From Thalassobacillus pellis (lineage in GTDB: Bacteria; Bacillota; Bacilli; Bacillales; Halobacillaceae), in NCBI RefSeq assembly GCF_016908295.1, contig NZ_JAFBDO010000009.1, forward strand, positions 62,001 to 126,000: 64,000 bases of DNA, in the 5' to 3' direction. This document shows positions 18,990-28,752 of this stretch, piece after piece. Under the pieces are notes generated by a model. It made no database searches and had not been told where the DNA came from. It saw only the letters and a list, made by a program, of their open reading frames with translations. The first letter of the stretch is position 1; the number at the start of each line of letters is the position of its first letter. The translations under genes and the position numbers were made by a program.

Positions 18990-20261
18990 ATGGCACAAGC
19001 TGAAAAAATAACAGTAGATAATGGAGTATTGAATGTACCTGACCGTCCGGTGATTCCATTCATTGAAGGTGATGGAATCGGACCTGACATTTGGGCTGCG
19101 GCAAGCCGCGTAATCGAAGCTGCCGTGGACAAGGCTTACGATGGCAAAAAAAGCATCGAATGGAAAGAAGTATTGGCAGGCCAAAAAGCATATGACAAGA
19201 CTGGCGAATGGCTGCCAGATGAGACTTTACAAACTATCCGTGATTACAAAATCGCGATCAAAGGACCATTGACCACTCCGATTGGCGGAGGAATCCGTTC
19301 CTTGAATGTAGCTCTTCGTCAAGAACTTGATCTGTTCACTTGCCTGCGTCCTGTTCGCTGGTTCACTGGTGTTCCTTCCCCAGTAAAGCATCCGGAAGAT
19401 ACGGACATGGTTATTTTCCGTGAAAATACAGAAGATATCTATGCTGGTATCGAATGGCAAAAAGGATCAACGGAAGTGAAAAAGGTAATCGACTTCCTTC
19501 AAAACGAAATGGGTGTACATAACATCCGCTTCCCTGAAACTTCTGGAATTGGTATCAAGCCAGTGTCTGAAGAAGGGACTAAACGGATTGTACGGGCTGC
19601 AATCGAGTATGCACTTAACGAAGGCCGTAAAAATGTGACGCTTGTTCACAAAGGAAACATCATGAAGTTTACAGAAGGTGCATTTAAAGCTTGGGGATAT
19701 GAAGTTGCGGAACAAGAATTCGGTGACAAAGTATTCACATGGCGCCAATACGATGAAATTGTTGAGAAGAGTGGCAAGGATGCTGCCAATAAAGCTCAAG
19801 ACGAAGCTGAGCAAGCTGGAAAGATTATTGTTAAGGATGCTATTGCCGACATATTCCTGCAGCAGATTCTTACTCGTCCAAAAGAGTTTGATGTTGTTGC
19901 TACCATGAACTTGAATGGTGACTATATTTCTGATGCCCTTGCTGCTCAAGTAGGCGGAATTGGAATCGCACCAGGAGCGAATATCAATCAGGAGACAGGT
20001 CATGCTATCTTTGAAGCGACACATGGTACTGCACCTAAATATGCTGGCATGGATAAAGTGAACCCATCTTCCGTTATTCTTTCTGGAGTACTCATGCTTG
20101 AACACCTTGAATGGAGAGAAGCAGCAGACTTGATCACGAAGTCAATGGATAAAACCATAGCTAACAAGACCGTCACTTACGATTTTGCTCGTATGATGGA
20201 TGGAGCAACAGAAGTGAAGACTTCCGAGTTCGGTGATGCATTGATCAAAAATATGGACTAA
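18990..20261 (+). CDS. icd: Isocitrate dehydrogenase (NADP+)
   Basis: Oxidatively decarboxylates isocitrate to 2-oxoglutarate with NADP. The 423 residues match the Bacillus enzyme length. [10 protein letters not shown] near the start, the substrate-binding and phospho-regulated-loop region [27 protein letters not shown] near 145, and [19 protein letters not shown] are visible, as is [12 protein letters not shown] near the cofactor site. ATAGGAGGTAATCTA precedes the ATG. It is the second gene of citZ-icd-mdh. Confidence 0.95.
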   Translation: MAQAEKITVDNGVLNVPDRPVIPFIEGDGIGPDIWAAASRVIEAAVDKAYDGKKSIEWKEVLAGQKAYDKTGEWLPDETLQTIRDYKIAIKGPLTTPIGGGIRSLNVALRQELDLFTCLRPVRWFTGVPSPVKHPEDTDMVIFRENTEDIYAGIEWQKGSTEVKKVIDFLQNEMGVHNIRFPETSGIGIKPVSEEGTKRIVRAAIEYALNEGRKNVTLVHKGNIMKFTEGAFKAWGYEVAEQEFGDKVFTWRQYDEIVEKSGKDAANKAQDEAEQAGKIIVKDAIADIFLQQILTRPKEFDVVATMNLNGDYISDALAAQVGGIGIAPGANINQETGHAIFEATHGTAPKYAGMDKVNPSSVILSGVLMLEHLEWREAADLITKSMDKTIANKTVTYDFARMMDGATEVKTSEFGDALIKNMD

Positions 20262-20283
20262 CCGTCAGGAAAGGAGATTTCTC

Positions 20284-21222
20284 ATGCCTATTAAAAGAAG
20301 CAAGATTTCTGTAATCGGCGGTGGCTTCACTGGAGCTACAACTGCTTTAATGGCGGCACAAAAAGAGCTTGGCGATGTAGTTTTAGTCGATATTCCGGAT
20401 ATGGAAGGTCCTACTAAAGGTAAGGCTCTCGACATGCTCGAAGCAGGACCGGTCCAAGGGTTTGATGCAAACATTACAGGTACAGCTAATTACGAAGATA
20501 CGAAAGATTCGGATTTGGTCATAATTACAGCTGGTATTGCCCGAAAACCTGGAATGAGCCGTGATGATCTGGTTAACACAAACGCGAAGATTATGAAGAG
20601 TGTAACAAAAGAAATTGTTAAGTATTCACCGGATTGTTATATCATTGTACTGACAAACCCGGTCGATGCAATGACTTATACTGTCTTCAAAGAATCTGGT
20701 CTTCCGAAAAACCGCGTCATTGGCCAGTCTGGTATCCTTGATACCGCTCGCTTCTGTACTTTTGTCGCACAGGAATTAAATCTATCTGTGAAAGACATTA
20801 CTGGTTTCGTATTAGGTGGGCACGGGGATGATATGGTTCCGCTAATCCGATATTCCTTTGCCGGTGGTATTCCATTGGAAAAACTAATTTCCAAGGAACG
20901 ATTGGATGCCATCGTACAGCGGACGCGAAAAGGCGGCGGTGAAATCGTTAATCTGCTAGGTAACGGAAGTGCATATTATGCACCAGCCGCTTCCCTGGTT
21001 CAAATGGCTGAAGCTGTCTTAAAAGATCAGCGGCGTGTGATTCCTGCGATTGCTTATCTTGAGGGAGAGTATGGGTATGAAGGTATCTACCTTGGTGTTC
21101 CAACTATCCTCGGCGGAAATGGCATAGAGGAAATAATTGAACTTGATCTGACAGAAGAGGAAAAATCACAACTGGACAAATCAGCTGACTCTGTTAAAAA
21201 TGTATTAAATATATTACAATAA
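20284..21222 (+). CDS. mdh: Malate dehydrogenase
   Basis: Interconverts malate and oxaloacetate with NAD. This 312-residue protein is of the lactate-dehydrogenase-like class usual in Bacillus. Visible are the NAD-binding [10 protein letters not shown] at the N-terminus, [17 protein letters not shown] with the cofactor-selecting Asp, the substrate arginine loop [19 protein letters not shown] and the catalytic [10 protein letters not shown] near 178. AGGAAAGGAGA precedes the ATG. A strong terminator closes the citZ-icd-mdh cluster. Confidence 0.95.
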   Translation: MPIKRSKISVIGGGFTGATTALMAAQKELGDVVLVDIPDMEGPTKGKALDMLEAGPVQGFDANITGTANYEDTKDSDLVIITAGIARKPGMSRDDLVNTNAKIMKSVTKEIVKYSPDCYIIVLTNPVDAMTYTVFKESGLPKNRVIGQSGILDTARFCTFVAQELNLSVKDITGFVLGGHGDDMVPLIRYSFAGGIPLEKLISKERLDAIVQRTRKGGGEIVNLLGNGSAYYAPAASLVQMAEAVLKDQRRVIPAIAYLEGEYGYEGIYLGVPTILGGNGIEEIIELDLTEEEKSQLDKSADSVKNVLNILQ

Positions 21223-21237
21223 GAGTAGAACGATTAT

Positions 21238-21267
21238 AGGATTCGGGGCCGTCCCGAATCCTTTTTC
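21238..21267 (+). terminator. Intrinsic terminator after mdh
   Basis: AGGATTCGGG pairs perfectly with CCCGAATCCT, followed by five T's. Confidence 0.9.
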
Positions 21268-21277
21268 AAACATTAAA

Positions 21278-21291
21278 AGAAAACGCTTACA
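21278..21291 (+). promoter_or_regulatory. Strong cre-like site upstream of the MaoC-like gene
   Basis: AGAAAACGCTTACA matches the cre consensus TGWAANCGNTNWCA at all but the first base. It sits 20 bases before the MaoC-like start, over a possible promoter (TTTTCA ... TACAAA). Confidence 0.45.
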
Positions 21292-21310
21292 AAACGACGA
21301 GGTGACTGCG

Positions 21311-21787
21311 ATGATTAATAAAAAAAGAAAGCTGGGAAAGAAAATTCAAGAATTGAAGGTTGGAGATCATCATTCTATCACAAGAAAAATCGAAGATCGC
21401 GACCTTTTAATGTATTTAGGACTTTCTGATGATGCGAACCCACTTTATCTTCAGCATGACTATGCCTCACAGACACCTTATAAAAGGCCGCTGGTCCCTG
21501 CAGTTATGTTGGTAGGGATGGTTTCTTCACTTGTTTCCATGCAACTTCCAGGGCCGGGCAGCCATATTCTTCGCCAGGAGCTGAATTTTCCCGAGCCGCT
21601 ATACCATTATTCGGAAGTTAGTATCAGGGCTGAAGTGACAAAGATAGATGCAGCCAACCATGAAGCAACCATTAATATCGTTGCAAAGGATAATGATGAA
21701 AAGGAAATCATCACGGGCATCATTGTGGTATCACCCCCATATGAACCGGAATCGATGACTGCTCAATCATTAGAGAATTTCTATTGA
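21311..21787 (+). CDS. MaoC-like dehydratase / hot-dog fold protein
   Basis: Encodes 158 residues of the MaoC/(R)-hydratase hot-dog family, whose members hydrate enoyl-CoA or enoyl-ACP. ITRKIEDRDLLMYLGLSDDANPLY resembles the MaoC hydratase start, with a D-x-N-P-L core, and VPAVMLVGMVSSLVSMQLPGPGS matches the following helix and loop. The exact substrate is not evident. GAGGTGA five bases before the ATG at 21311 sets the start; a GTG at 21302 overlaps that site. It stands between mdh and phoP, a position empty in B. subtilis, behind the mdh terminator and a cre-like site, so it is probably expressed on its own. Confidence 0.8.
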   Translation: MINKKRKLGKKIQELKVGDHHSITRKIEDRDLLMYLGLSDDANPLYLQHDYASQTPYKRPLVPAVMLVGMVSSLVSMQLPGPGSHILRQELNFPEPLYHYSEVSIRAEVTKIDAANHEATINIVAKDNDEKEIITGIIVVSPPYEPESMTAQSLENFY

Positions 21788-21844
21788 TGAGACTGGGGAA
21801 ATCTGCTAAAAGCGATCAAAATAATGAAATAGAAGGTTTCAGCA

Positions 21845-22130
21845 GGATGGTATAGAGCGTAGTCAATGACCTGAAGACTCCTAAGGTAACAGCACGCTCC
21901 CGAAAAGAAAGACGTTTTGGCTTTCTGAGGGTCTCGGGCCCTGCCCATGAAACCTCTCTCAGGCAGTCGAAAAAATCCTCGACTGCCTGATTTTTTTCTT
22001 TTTCATCACGTGTATTTGTATGAAGATAGTAATTTTAATGCCTGCCCGTATATGACCACAGATCATGAGGGATACTGTTAGGCCAAGCCTTACCCGCGGA
22101 AAGCGAAGTGTTTGGACGAAGCGATTGAAA
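21845..22130. repeat. Possible degenerate dispersed-repeat remnant
   Basis: GACTCCTAAGGTAACAGCACGC (seen around 21873-21894) and CCCGCGGAAAGCGAAGTG (around 22094-22111) resemble the two ends of hairpin repeats common between Bacillaceae genes, and the former recalls the CGCCTGCGGGAACAGCGC part of the family 2 repeat at 41570. The region has no supported ORF; it otherwise holds the terminator at 21960-21998. Confidence 0.3.
21960..21998 (+). terminator. Intrinsic terminator between the MaoC-like gene and phoP
   Basis: CAGGCAGTCGA pairs perfectly with TCGACTGCCTG and is followed by seven T's. Confidence 0.85.
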
Positions 22131-22355
22131 AAAATTACTTTTATACACATAAATCCGAACTGATTTTAATGAATCGTTCGGGTTAATTTATGCTTTGCTC
22201 CGTTTTCTTTTAGCCCAATAAAAATGCAAGATAACCTTTGCAATGAATAGCATACAGTTTCTGATACTAATCCCTGTGTTCTCCTTGTGACAAAAAGATC
22301 TACAGAAAATACTCGCTTTAAGCTTATGAGGATGAGTAGATCCTCGAGTGTTTTT

Positions 22356-22382
22356 GGTTAAAGTTTTGTAAGAGTTATGTAA
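22356..22382 (-). promoter_or_regulatory. Candidate PhoP box upstream of phoP
   Basis: GGTTA (22356), TGTAA (22367) and TGTAA (22378) recur at exactly 11-base spacing. On the minus strand they read TTACA, TTACA, TAACC, as PhoP binding repeats (TTnACA every ~11 bases). They end 16 bases before the -35, which would suit autoregulation. Confidence 0.45.
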
Positions 22383-22398
22383 ATTTTTGAGGAGAAGT

Positions 22399-22428
22399 TT
22401 GTTAAGCAAATGAACTTCATTGTATGAT
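22399..22428 (+). promoter_or_regulatory. SigA-type promoter of phoPR
   Basis: TTGTTA at 22399-22404, 18-base spacer, TATGAT at 22423-22428. Confidence 0.5.
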
Positions 22429-22457
22429 GAAGATAGATTTGTTGTGAGGTGATGAAG

Positions 22458-23153
22458 TTGGCACAGAAAATATTAATTGTAGATGATGAAGAATCAATCG
22501 TAACACTGCTGAAATACAATATTGAACAGGCAGGATATCTGACTGATATGGCCTATACAGGTAGCTCAGCTTTACAAAAAGCGGGAGAAACAGATTATGA
22601 TCTTATTGTGCTAGATATAATGCTTCCTGAGTTGGATGGCATGGAGGTTTGTAAACAATTGCGTGCCAAAAAGATGGACACGCCTATTTTGATGCTGACA
22701 GCTAAAGATGAAGAGTTTGATCGCGTACTGGGGCTTGAATTAGGTGCAGATGACTATCTGACAAAACCATTCAGCCCTAGAGAAGTAGTTGCCAGAATAA
22801 AAGCGATTCTGCGCAGGTCTAACAGAGAAGCCAAAGAATCTGACCATAACGATATAAAAATTGCGGATTTGGTCATTTATCCTGAACGTTATGAAGCAAC
22901 AATTAAAGGAGAACCACTCGTGTTCACCCCAAAAGAATTTGAACTCCTTCTCTACTTGGCTCAAAACAAAGGACGCGTGCTGGCAAGAGATCAATTGTTA
23001 AGTGCCGTATGGAACTATGACTTTGTCGGCGATACTAGGATTGTCGACGTTCACGTCAGCCATTTAAGGGAAAAAATTGAGCCTGATACGAAGAAACCTG
23101 TATATATCAAGACAATTCGCGGACTTGGTTATAAAATGGAGGAGCCGAAATAA
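22458..23153 (+). CDS. phoP: Response regulator PhoP (OmpR family)
   Basis: DNA-binding response regulator of the phosphate-starvation response. It has a receiver domain (about 1-118) with the acidic DDEE pocket, phospho-acceptor Asp in LIVLDIMLPELDG near 53, the LTAKD switch Thr and the KPFSPRE lysine, then an OmpR-type winged helix (about 135-230) ending IKTIRGLGYKMEEPK. The start is probably TTG at 22458 (MAQKILIVDDE), six bases after GAGGTG; ATG at 22452 is an alternative adding two residues. The phoR start directly follows the stop codon. Confidence 0.93.
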   Translation: MAQKILIVDDEESIVTLLKYNIEQAGYLTDMAYTGSSALQKAGETDYDLIVLDIMLPELDGMEVCKQLRAKKMDTPILMLTAKDEEFDRVLGLELGADDYLTKPFSPREVVARIKAILRRSNREAKESDHNDIKIADLVIYPERYEATIKGEPLVFTPKEFELLLYLAQNKGRVLARDQLLSAVWNYDFVGDTRIVDVHVSHLREKIEPDTKKPVYIKTIRGLGYKMEEPK

Positions 23154-24887
23154 ATGAAAGCTTACTCACGACCCCTGATGACATATACCGCCATCATTAT
23201 ACTTGTAATGATTGTGCTGGGGCTTATATTAGCCCAACTTACACGGGGTTATTTCATCAATGTCTTTGAGGACAGGATCAAAAATGAAAGTGAGTTTTTC
23301 GTCGCTATCATTAACAATTCCGAGAATAGTTCAGATATGAATATACAATTAAAAGAATTCACTGAAAAAGTGGATACAGCAGTAGTTGTATTTGATGAAG
23401 GTGGCGAGGCAGATACCAATACCATTCGAACTCTTGATTCGTTTTCAGACCAGGAGTATGAGAATACATTTGAAAATGCACAAGCATTATACGCGAACAA
23501 AAGCGACGGTAGGTTGATCAACGAAACGTTCTATTATCCTGTACCAGTTGAAAGTGGAACGATGATAATGATCTCCCCGGTCAAAACACTGGAGAATGTC
23601 ACCAGACATATCTGGTTACTAATAGGATTGACCTTTGCTCTTGGCCTGATACTTATATTTCTAGTGGTTTATAATGTCATGGAAAAGTATGTTAAACCTA
23701 TCCGGTCCGCTGCGAATGTGGCCTCTGAGCTGGCAAAGGGAAATTACCGCGCCAGAACCTACGATGGATATTTTGGAGAAGCCGGAAAACTGAATCAATC
23801 TATCAATGTGCTAGCGAGAAACCTGCAGCAAATCACTACTGAACAAGGCATGCAGGAAAATCGTCTCGAGGCAGTGATCAACAATATGGGAAGCGGATTA
23901 CTCCTGATTGATGAGAAAGGTTATATCCATCTGGTCAATCGAGCTTTTTTAGACAGCTTTGGAGGGAATTCGAAAGATTATATCGGCGCTCTTTACTATG
24001 AGGCTATTCCATATAAATCGGTCCATGAAACAGTGAAAGATATTTTTATGCTGGAGGAAACAGTAAGAGATACGTTTGTATTTCCTGTTAAAATCCAGAG
24101 GAAACATATGGAAGTAACAGGTGCTCCGATATTTAATGAGTCAATGAAGTGGAAAGGTATTGTCCTTGTATTTCACGATATCACTGAATTAAAACGCCTG
24201 GAACAGACGAGAAAAGATTTTGTCGCTAATGTTTCTCATGAATTAAAGACACCTATTACATCTATTCGTGGTTTTTCAGAAACGTTACTGGACGGTGCGA
24301 TGAAAGATCAGGAGCTTTTGGAGCAGTTCCTGACGATCATTCTTAAGGAAAGCGGCCGTCTTCAGTCGCTGATAAAAGATTTACTGGAGCTTTCTAAAAT
24401 CGAAAAGACGGACTTTCAGCTGACTGTCAGCGCTATCGACATCAGTCATCTATTACAAGAGCTCATGCCGATCATCAGACAAAATGCAGCAGAAAAAGAG
24501 ATCACTGTTGATATGGAAACGGTTGGCCCGGTAATGATAGATGGAGATGCGGGCAGACTGAAGCAGGTATTTATGAATCTACTGACTAATGCTGTTAATT
24601 ACACACCTTCTAATGGGAATGTGGATGTCAAAGTAACAGAGGGAGAAGAAGATATCAGGGTTTCCATTGCCGATACAGGCTACGGTATACCAGAGGAGGA
24701 TATTCCACGTATATTTGAACGATTCTATCGTGTCGATAAAGCACGCAGCCGTAATACCGGGGGAACTGGACTTGGGCTGGCTATCGTCAAACACATTATA
24801 GAAGCACATTCCGGAACAATTGAAGTTGAAAGTAATGTCGGGGAAGGAACAATTTTCCATGTTATCCTGAAAAAGGAATTAACCTGA
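23154..24887 (+). CDS. phoR: Sensor histidine kinase PhoR
   Basis: Membrane kinase partner of PhoP. Its 577 residues comprise TM1 (about 9-29), an extracytoplasmic sensor domain (about 30-148), TM2 (about 153-174), HAMP (about 176-228), a PAS domain (about 240-345), HisKA with the phospho-accepting His in NVSHELKTP near 362, and an ATPase domain with NLLTNAVNY, ADTGYGIPEEDIPRIFERF and GGTGLGLAIVKH. The ATG immediately follows the phoP stop, with ATGGAGGAGCC in the phoP end as binding site. This is the normal phoPR operon. Confidence 0.95.
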   Translation: MKAYSRPLMTYTAIIILVMIVLGLILAQLTRGYFINVFEDRIKNESEFFVAIINNSENSSDMNIQLKEFTEKVDTAVVVFDEGGEADTNTIRTLDSFSDQEYENTFENAQALYANKSDGRLINETFYYPVPVESGTMIMISPVKTLENVTRHIWLLIGLTFALGLILIFLVVYNVMEKYVKPIRSAANVASELAKGNYRARTYDGYFGEAGKLNQSINVLARNLQQITTEQGMQENRLEAVINNMGSGLLLIDEKGYIHLVNRAFLDSFGGNSKDYIGALYYEAIPYKSVHETVKDIFMLEETVRDTFVFPVKIQRKHMEVTGAPIFNESMKWKGIVLVFHDITELKRLEQTRKDFVANVSHELKTPITSIRGFSETLLDGAMKDQELLEQFLTIILKESGRLQSLIKDLLELSKIEKTDFQLTVSAIDISHLLQELMPIIRQNAAEKEITVDMETVGPVMIDGDAGRLKQVFMNLLTNAVNYTPSNGNVDVKVTEGEEDIRVSIADTGYGIPEEDIPRIFERFYRVDKARSRNTGGTGLGLAIVKHIIEAHSGTIEVESNVGEGTIFHVILKKELT

Positions 24888-25207
24888 ACTTTACATCTTG
24901 TTTACTGAATGTTCATAATCCGTTGGTATGATAAAAGTGAACCCTTTCATCCAAGGTGTTTCATACTATGGACGGAGGCCTCCCCAGCTTCCGTCCCCTT
25001 TTCTGTTAGCTCAGAGTGAACTTACCTCTAATTATATTAGCCTTGACTTGAGGAATAGTTAAGAAAATATCATAGAAGATTGTGCCTTTTTTCTTCTCTA
25101 TCATAAAAGTGGTAGAATGAAGAAGAAAGGCTTTTTTCATTGATGAATCTATAATGGCATTTATAATCCATAAACATTTTCCATACATAAATTTAAGGAG
25201 TGGGACC
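24888..25207. other. Intergenic region between phoR and polA
   Basis: It holds the phoR terminator (24970-25005) and the polA upstream region. TTGACT at 25043 is followed by TATCAT at 25068 with a 19-base spacer, a weak promoter candidate. Nothing else stands out. Confidence 0.5.
24970..25005 (+). terminator. Intrinsic terminator after phoR
   Basis: GGACGGAGGC pairs with GCTTCCGTCC, followed by CCTTTTC; T-run modest. Confidence 0.55.
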
Positions 25208-27844
25208 ATGTCGAAAAAAGTAGTATTGATTGACGGAAACAGCATCGCATATCGGGCATTTTTCGCTTTGCCTTTACTTAATAATGACAAAGGCATTTAC
25301 ACCAACGCAGTCTATGGCTTTACCACTATATTGCTGAAAATATTGGAAGAAGACCAGCCATCACATATTCTCGTTGCTTTTGATGCAGGAAAAACGACTT
25401 TCCGGCATAAGACATATGAAGATTACAAAGGCGGAAGGGAAAAGACACCATCTGAACTCTCCGAACAATTTCCAGTATTAAAAGAGCTGCTGGATGCGTT
25501 TAGCATCCCCCATTACCAGCTTGAACAATATGAAGCAGATGACATTATTGGGACATTGAGTAAATCTGCAGAAGAACAAGGACTTGAAGTCAATATCATT
25601 TCGGGAGATAAGGATCTTTTACAATTGGTCTCAGACCATACGAATGTCACTCTTACCAGAAAAGGGATTACAAATGTAGAAAGATATGACCCGGAATTTC
25701 TTCTTGAAAAAATGAATATACGGCCTGATCAGGTAATTGACTTGAAAGCCTTGATGGGAGATAAATCGGACAATATACCTGGTGTTCCCGGGGTGGGCGA
25801 GAAGACTGCCGTGAAGCTTCTCAAAGAATTCGACACCTTGGAGAACCTATACGACAATTTGGATAAAGTAAGTGGTAAAAAGCTGGTGGAAAAGCTTGAA
25901 AACCATAAAGAGAATGCGTTTATGAGCAAAGAGCTTGTGACCATTATGCGCAATTCACCGATTGAGGTCGGTGTTGACGGAATTTCCTACGATGGTTATA
26001 CAAGCCAGACCGTGACAAACATCTTCAAAGATTTAGGTTTTCAGTCCTTATTAGGCCGTGTTTCCGGTTCCGAAATAGACGACGAGGAAGGCGTCACCTT
26101 GCCTGAAATTGATGTGCAGGTGATTGATGAGTTCGATAAAGCGGAACTCACGGGTGAAGAAAGTGTCATAGTGGAAATGCTTCATGATAATTATCATCAG
26201 GCAGACATCGAAGGTATTGCCATATCCAATGAGAATAATAAATATTTTATTACCATGGAAAATGCGGCAAAATCAGAAATCTTTAAAAACTGGGCCGAAG
26301 ATCAGGATAAAAAGAAATGGGTTTTTGATGCTAAGAAGACGGTTGTTGCGTTGTTGCGCTACGGAATTTATATGAAAGGGATCGAGTTTGATCTGCTGCT
26401 TGCTTCCTATCTGATCAACCCTTCCGAAAATAATCACGATATTCCATCCATCTGCCATCGAATGGGTGAAACGCAAGTGAAGTATGACGAAGAAGTTTAT
26501 GGCCGGGGTGCTAAATTGCAGGTCCCTTCTGAAGAAATATTGGCGGAACATCTGGCAAGAAAAGCAGATCTTTTATTTAAACTTAAACCGAAAGCAGAGG
26601 ATCAGCTTTATACCAATAATCAATTTGACTTATATAAAGATTTAGAAATGCCATTGGCGCTGATATTAGGGGAAATGGAACATCTTGGAGTACAGGTGGA
26701 TGTAGGTCGTCTGGAGGCAATGGGAGATGAGTTGCAAACGAGATTGAAGGAAATAGAACAACAGGTATATGAGCTGGCGGGGGAAACTTTTAATTTAAAC
26801 TCCCCGAAGCAATTAGGGCCGATCCTATTTGAAAAACTGCAGCTGCCTGTCATCAAAAAAACAAAGACTGGCTACTCAACTTCTGCTGATGTATTGGAGC
26901 AGCTCCGTGACCATCATGAAATCATTCCTAAGCTATTGATTTACCGTCAATTAGGAAAGCTGCAGTCCACCTACATTGAAGGTCTTTTGAAAGTGGTGGA
27001 CAAAGATACAAAAAAGATTCATACGAGGTTCAATCAGGCTTTGACACAGACCGGAAGATTGAGCTCCACAGACCCGAATTTGCAGAACATACCGATACGT
27101 CTGGAAGAAGGACGTAAAATCAGGCAGGCATTCATTCCCTCACAGGAAGGATGGGTTATTTTCGCGAGCGATTATTCCCAAATTGAGCTTCGTGTTCTCG
27201 CTCATATTGCCGAAGATGAAAAGCTGATTGACGCCTTTAATGATGGAAGGGATATTCACACCCAAACAGCTATGGAAGTTTTTTCTGTATCAGGGGATGA
27301 AGTGACTGCAAATATGCGCCGTCAGGCAAAAGCGGTTAACTTCGGAATAGTTTATGGTATTAGTGATTTTGGATTATCTCAAAGTCTTGGAATTACAAGA
27401 AAAGAAGCGAAGAAGTTTATCGATCGCTATCTGGAAAGCTATCCAGGTGTCAGAGATTATATGGAAGAAACGGTAAGCGAAGCGAAACAGCAAGGATTTG
27501 TTACAACTTTTATGAACCGGAAACGGTTTTTACCTGAAATCAACAGCCGCAATTTTAACCGGAGGAATGCTGCTGAACGCACAGCTATGAATACACCAAT
27601 TCAAGGGAGTGCCGCAGACATCATCAAAAAAGCGATGATTGATCTCCATACGCGCCTGAAAGAAGAAGGTTTGTCGGCTAACCTCCTGCTCCAGGTACAC
27701 GATGAGTTGATTCTGGAGGCACCAGAAACGGAAGTTGAGCGACTAAAAACCGTCGTTGCGGATGTCATGGAAAATACAATTGAACTTAAGGTGCCGCTGA
27801 AGGTCGATTATTCCTACGGGCCTACCTGGTATGATGCCAAGTAA
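25208..27844 (+). CDS. polA: DNA polymerase I
   Basis: Gap-filling, Okazaki-fragment and repair polymerase of 878 residues, the Bacillus length. Domains in order: 5'-3' exonuclease (about 1-290; IDGNSIAYRAFFALP, GDKDLLQL, GDKSDNIPGVPGVGEKTA), a 3'-5' exonuclease-like domain (about 300-470) that seems to lack the catalytic acidic motifs, as in B. subtilis and Geobacillus enzymes, and the polymerase domain with motif A DYSQIELRVLAHI near 655, motif B RRQAKAVNFGIVYG and motif C QVHDELILEAP near 830. The ATG at 25208 follows AAGGAGTGGG; an in-frame ATG at 25154 has no site. Confidence 0.96.
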   Translation: MSKKVVLIDGNSIAYRAFFALPLLNNDKGIYTNAVYGFTTILLKILEEDQPSHILVAFDAGKTTFRHKTYEDYKGGREKTPSELSEQFPVLKELLDAFSIPHYQLEQYEADDIIGTLSKSAEEQGLEVNIISGDKDLLQLVSDHTNVTLTRKGITNVERYDPEFLLEKMNIRPDQVIDLKALMGDKSDNIPGVPGVGEKTAVKLLKEFDTLENLYDNLDKVSGKKLVEKLENHKENAFMSKELVTIMRNSPIEVGVDGISYDGYTSQTVTNIFKDLGFQSLLGRVSGSEIDDEEGVTLPEIDVQVIDEFDKAELTGEESVIVEMLHDNYHQADIEGIAISNENNKYFITMENAAKSEIFKNWAEDQDKKKWVFDAKKTVVALLRYGIYMKGIEFDLLLASYLINPSENNHDIPSICHRMGETQVKYDEEVYGRGAKLQVPSEEILAEHLARKADLLFKLKPKAEDQLYTNNQFDLYKDLEMPLALILGEMEHLGVQVDVGRLEAMGDELQTRLKEIEQQVYELAGETFNLNSPKQLGPILFEKLQLPVIKKTKTGYSTSADVLEQLRDHHEIIPKLLIYRQLGKLQSTYIEGLLKVVDKDTKKIHTRFNQALTQTGRLSSTDPNLQNIPIRLEEGRKIRQAFIPSQEGWVIFASDYSQIELRVLAHIAEDEKLIDAFNDGRDIHTQTAMEVFSVSGDEVTANMRRQAKAVNFGIVYGISDFGLSQSLGITRKEAKKFIDRYLESYPGVRDYMEETVSEAKQQGFVTTFMNRKRFLPEINSRNFNRRNAAERTAMNTPIQGSAADIIKKAMIDLHTRLKEEGLSANLLLQVHDELILEAPETEVERLKTVVADVMENTIELKVPLKVDYSYGPTWYDAK

Positions 27845-27864
27845 ATTAGAAAGGAAATAGAAAA

Positions 27865-28689
27865 ATGCCAGAACTTCCTGAAGTAGAAACAGTCAGACAA
27901 ACGCTGAGACAACTTGTTCTGGGGAAACAAATCGAACAAGTGACCGTCCTATGGGAGAACATAGTAAAACTGCCCGTTGAAAAAGAAGCTTTTACCGATA
28001 TGCTGCTGGGTCAGACTATCCGCGAAATTGACAGAAAAGGAAAGTTCCTCATTATTCATTTTGATGAAATCAGCATGGTATCTCATCTCCGAATGGAAGG
28101 AAAGTATGGCGTATATCCTGCAGGTGAACCTGTGAAAAAACATACTCACATCATCTTCCGCTTTAATGACGGAACAGAACTTCGCTATAATGATGTCCGA
28201 AAATTTGGTACTATGCATCTTTTTCCAAAGGGACAGGAAAGGGTAGAAAAACCCTTAATAAAGCTTGGACCAGATCCCTTCGATGAAGCTTTTACGAATG
28301 TATACCTTTATGAGAGATTGCAACGTACAAGCCGTTCTGTCAAAACTGCCTTGCTTGATCAACATATAGTAGCCGGACTTGGTAATATATACGTTGATGA
28401 AACCTTGTTTCGGGCGGGAATCCACCCAGAGCGGCAAGCGAACAACCTAACACTCGATGAGGCTGCAAGCATAAGGCAAGCAGCAATTGAAACGCTGGAT
28501 GAAGCGGTTGCCCAAGGAGGAACAACGATTCGGAGTTATCTCAACAGCCAGGGGCAAATGGGTATGTTCCAACAGCGCCTGTTTGTTTATGGAAAAGAAA
28601 ATGAGCCATGCAGGAATTGTGGTTCTGTTATTGAAAAAACACGGGTGGGCAACCGAGGCACCCATTTTTGCCGAAGCTGCCAGTCATAG
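27865..28689 (+). CDS. mutM: Formamidopyrimidine-DNA glycosylase (Fpg/MutM)
   Basis: Removes 8-oxoguanine and formamidopyrimidines from DNA and cleaves the abasic site (beta/delta elimination). The N-terminal PELPEVETV supplies the catalytic Pro and Glu once Met is removed. DRKGKFL carries the catalytic lysine, GLGNIYVDETLF the helix-two-turn-helix, and the C-terminal zinc finger uses CRNCG and CRSC near 247-273. Length 274 is normal. It lies 20 bases after polA, in the usual polA-mutM-ytaF-coaE order. Confidence 0.95.
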   Translation: MPELPEVETVRQTLRQLVLGKQIEQVTVLWENIVKLPVEKEAFTDMLLGQTIREIDRKGKFLIIHFDEISMVSHLRMEGKYGVYPAGEPVKKHTHIIFRFNDGTELRYNDVRKFGTMHLFPKGQERVEKPLIKLGPDPFDEAFTNVYLYERLQRTSRSVKTALLDQHIVAGLGNIYVDETLFRAGIHPERQANNLTLDEAASIRQAAIETLDEAVAQGGTTIRSYLNSQGQMGMFQQRLFVYGKENEPCRNCGSVIEKTRVGNRGTHFCRSCQS

Positions 28690-28721
28690 CACGAATACGG
28701 AAGTGTTTCCATATACTATCT

Positions 28722-28730
28722 CATACTGAT
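28722..28730 (+). promoter_or_regulatory. Possible SigE -10 element before ytaF
   Basis: CATACTGAT is identical to the candidate -10 upstream of ytrH (4844-4852, minus strand). No matching -35 was found at the right distance. Confidence 0.22.
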
Positions 28731-28752
28731 AGTGATAGAGGGAGATCGTAGG

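Noticed and set aside
22188-22409. Minus-strand ORFs (also 21959-22150) in the phoP upstream region
   Set aside because: No ribosome binding sites, low-complexity composition, and overlap with terminator and promoter.
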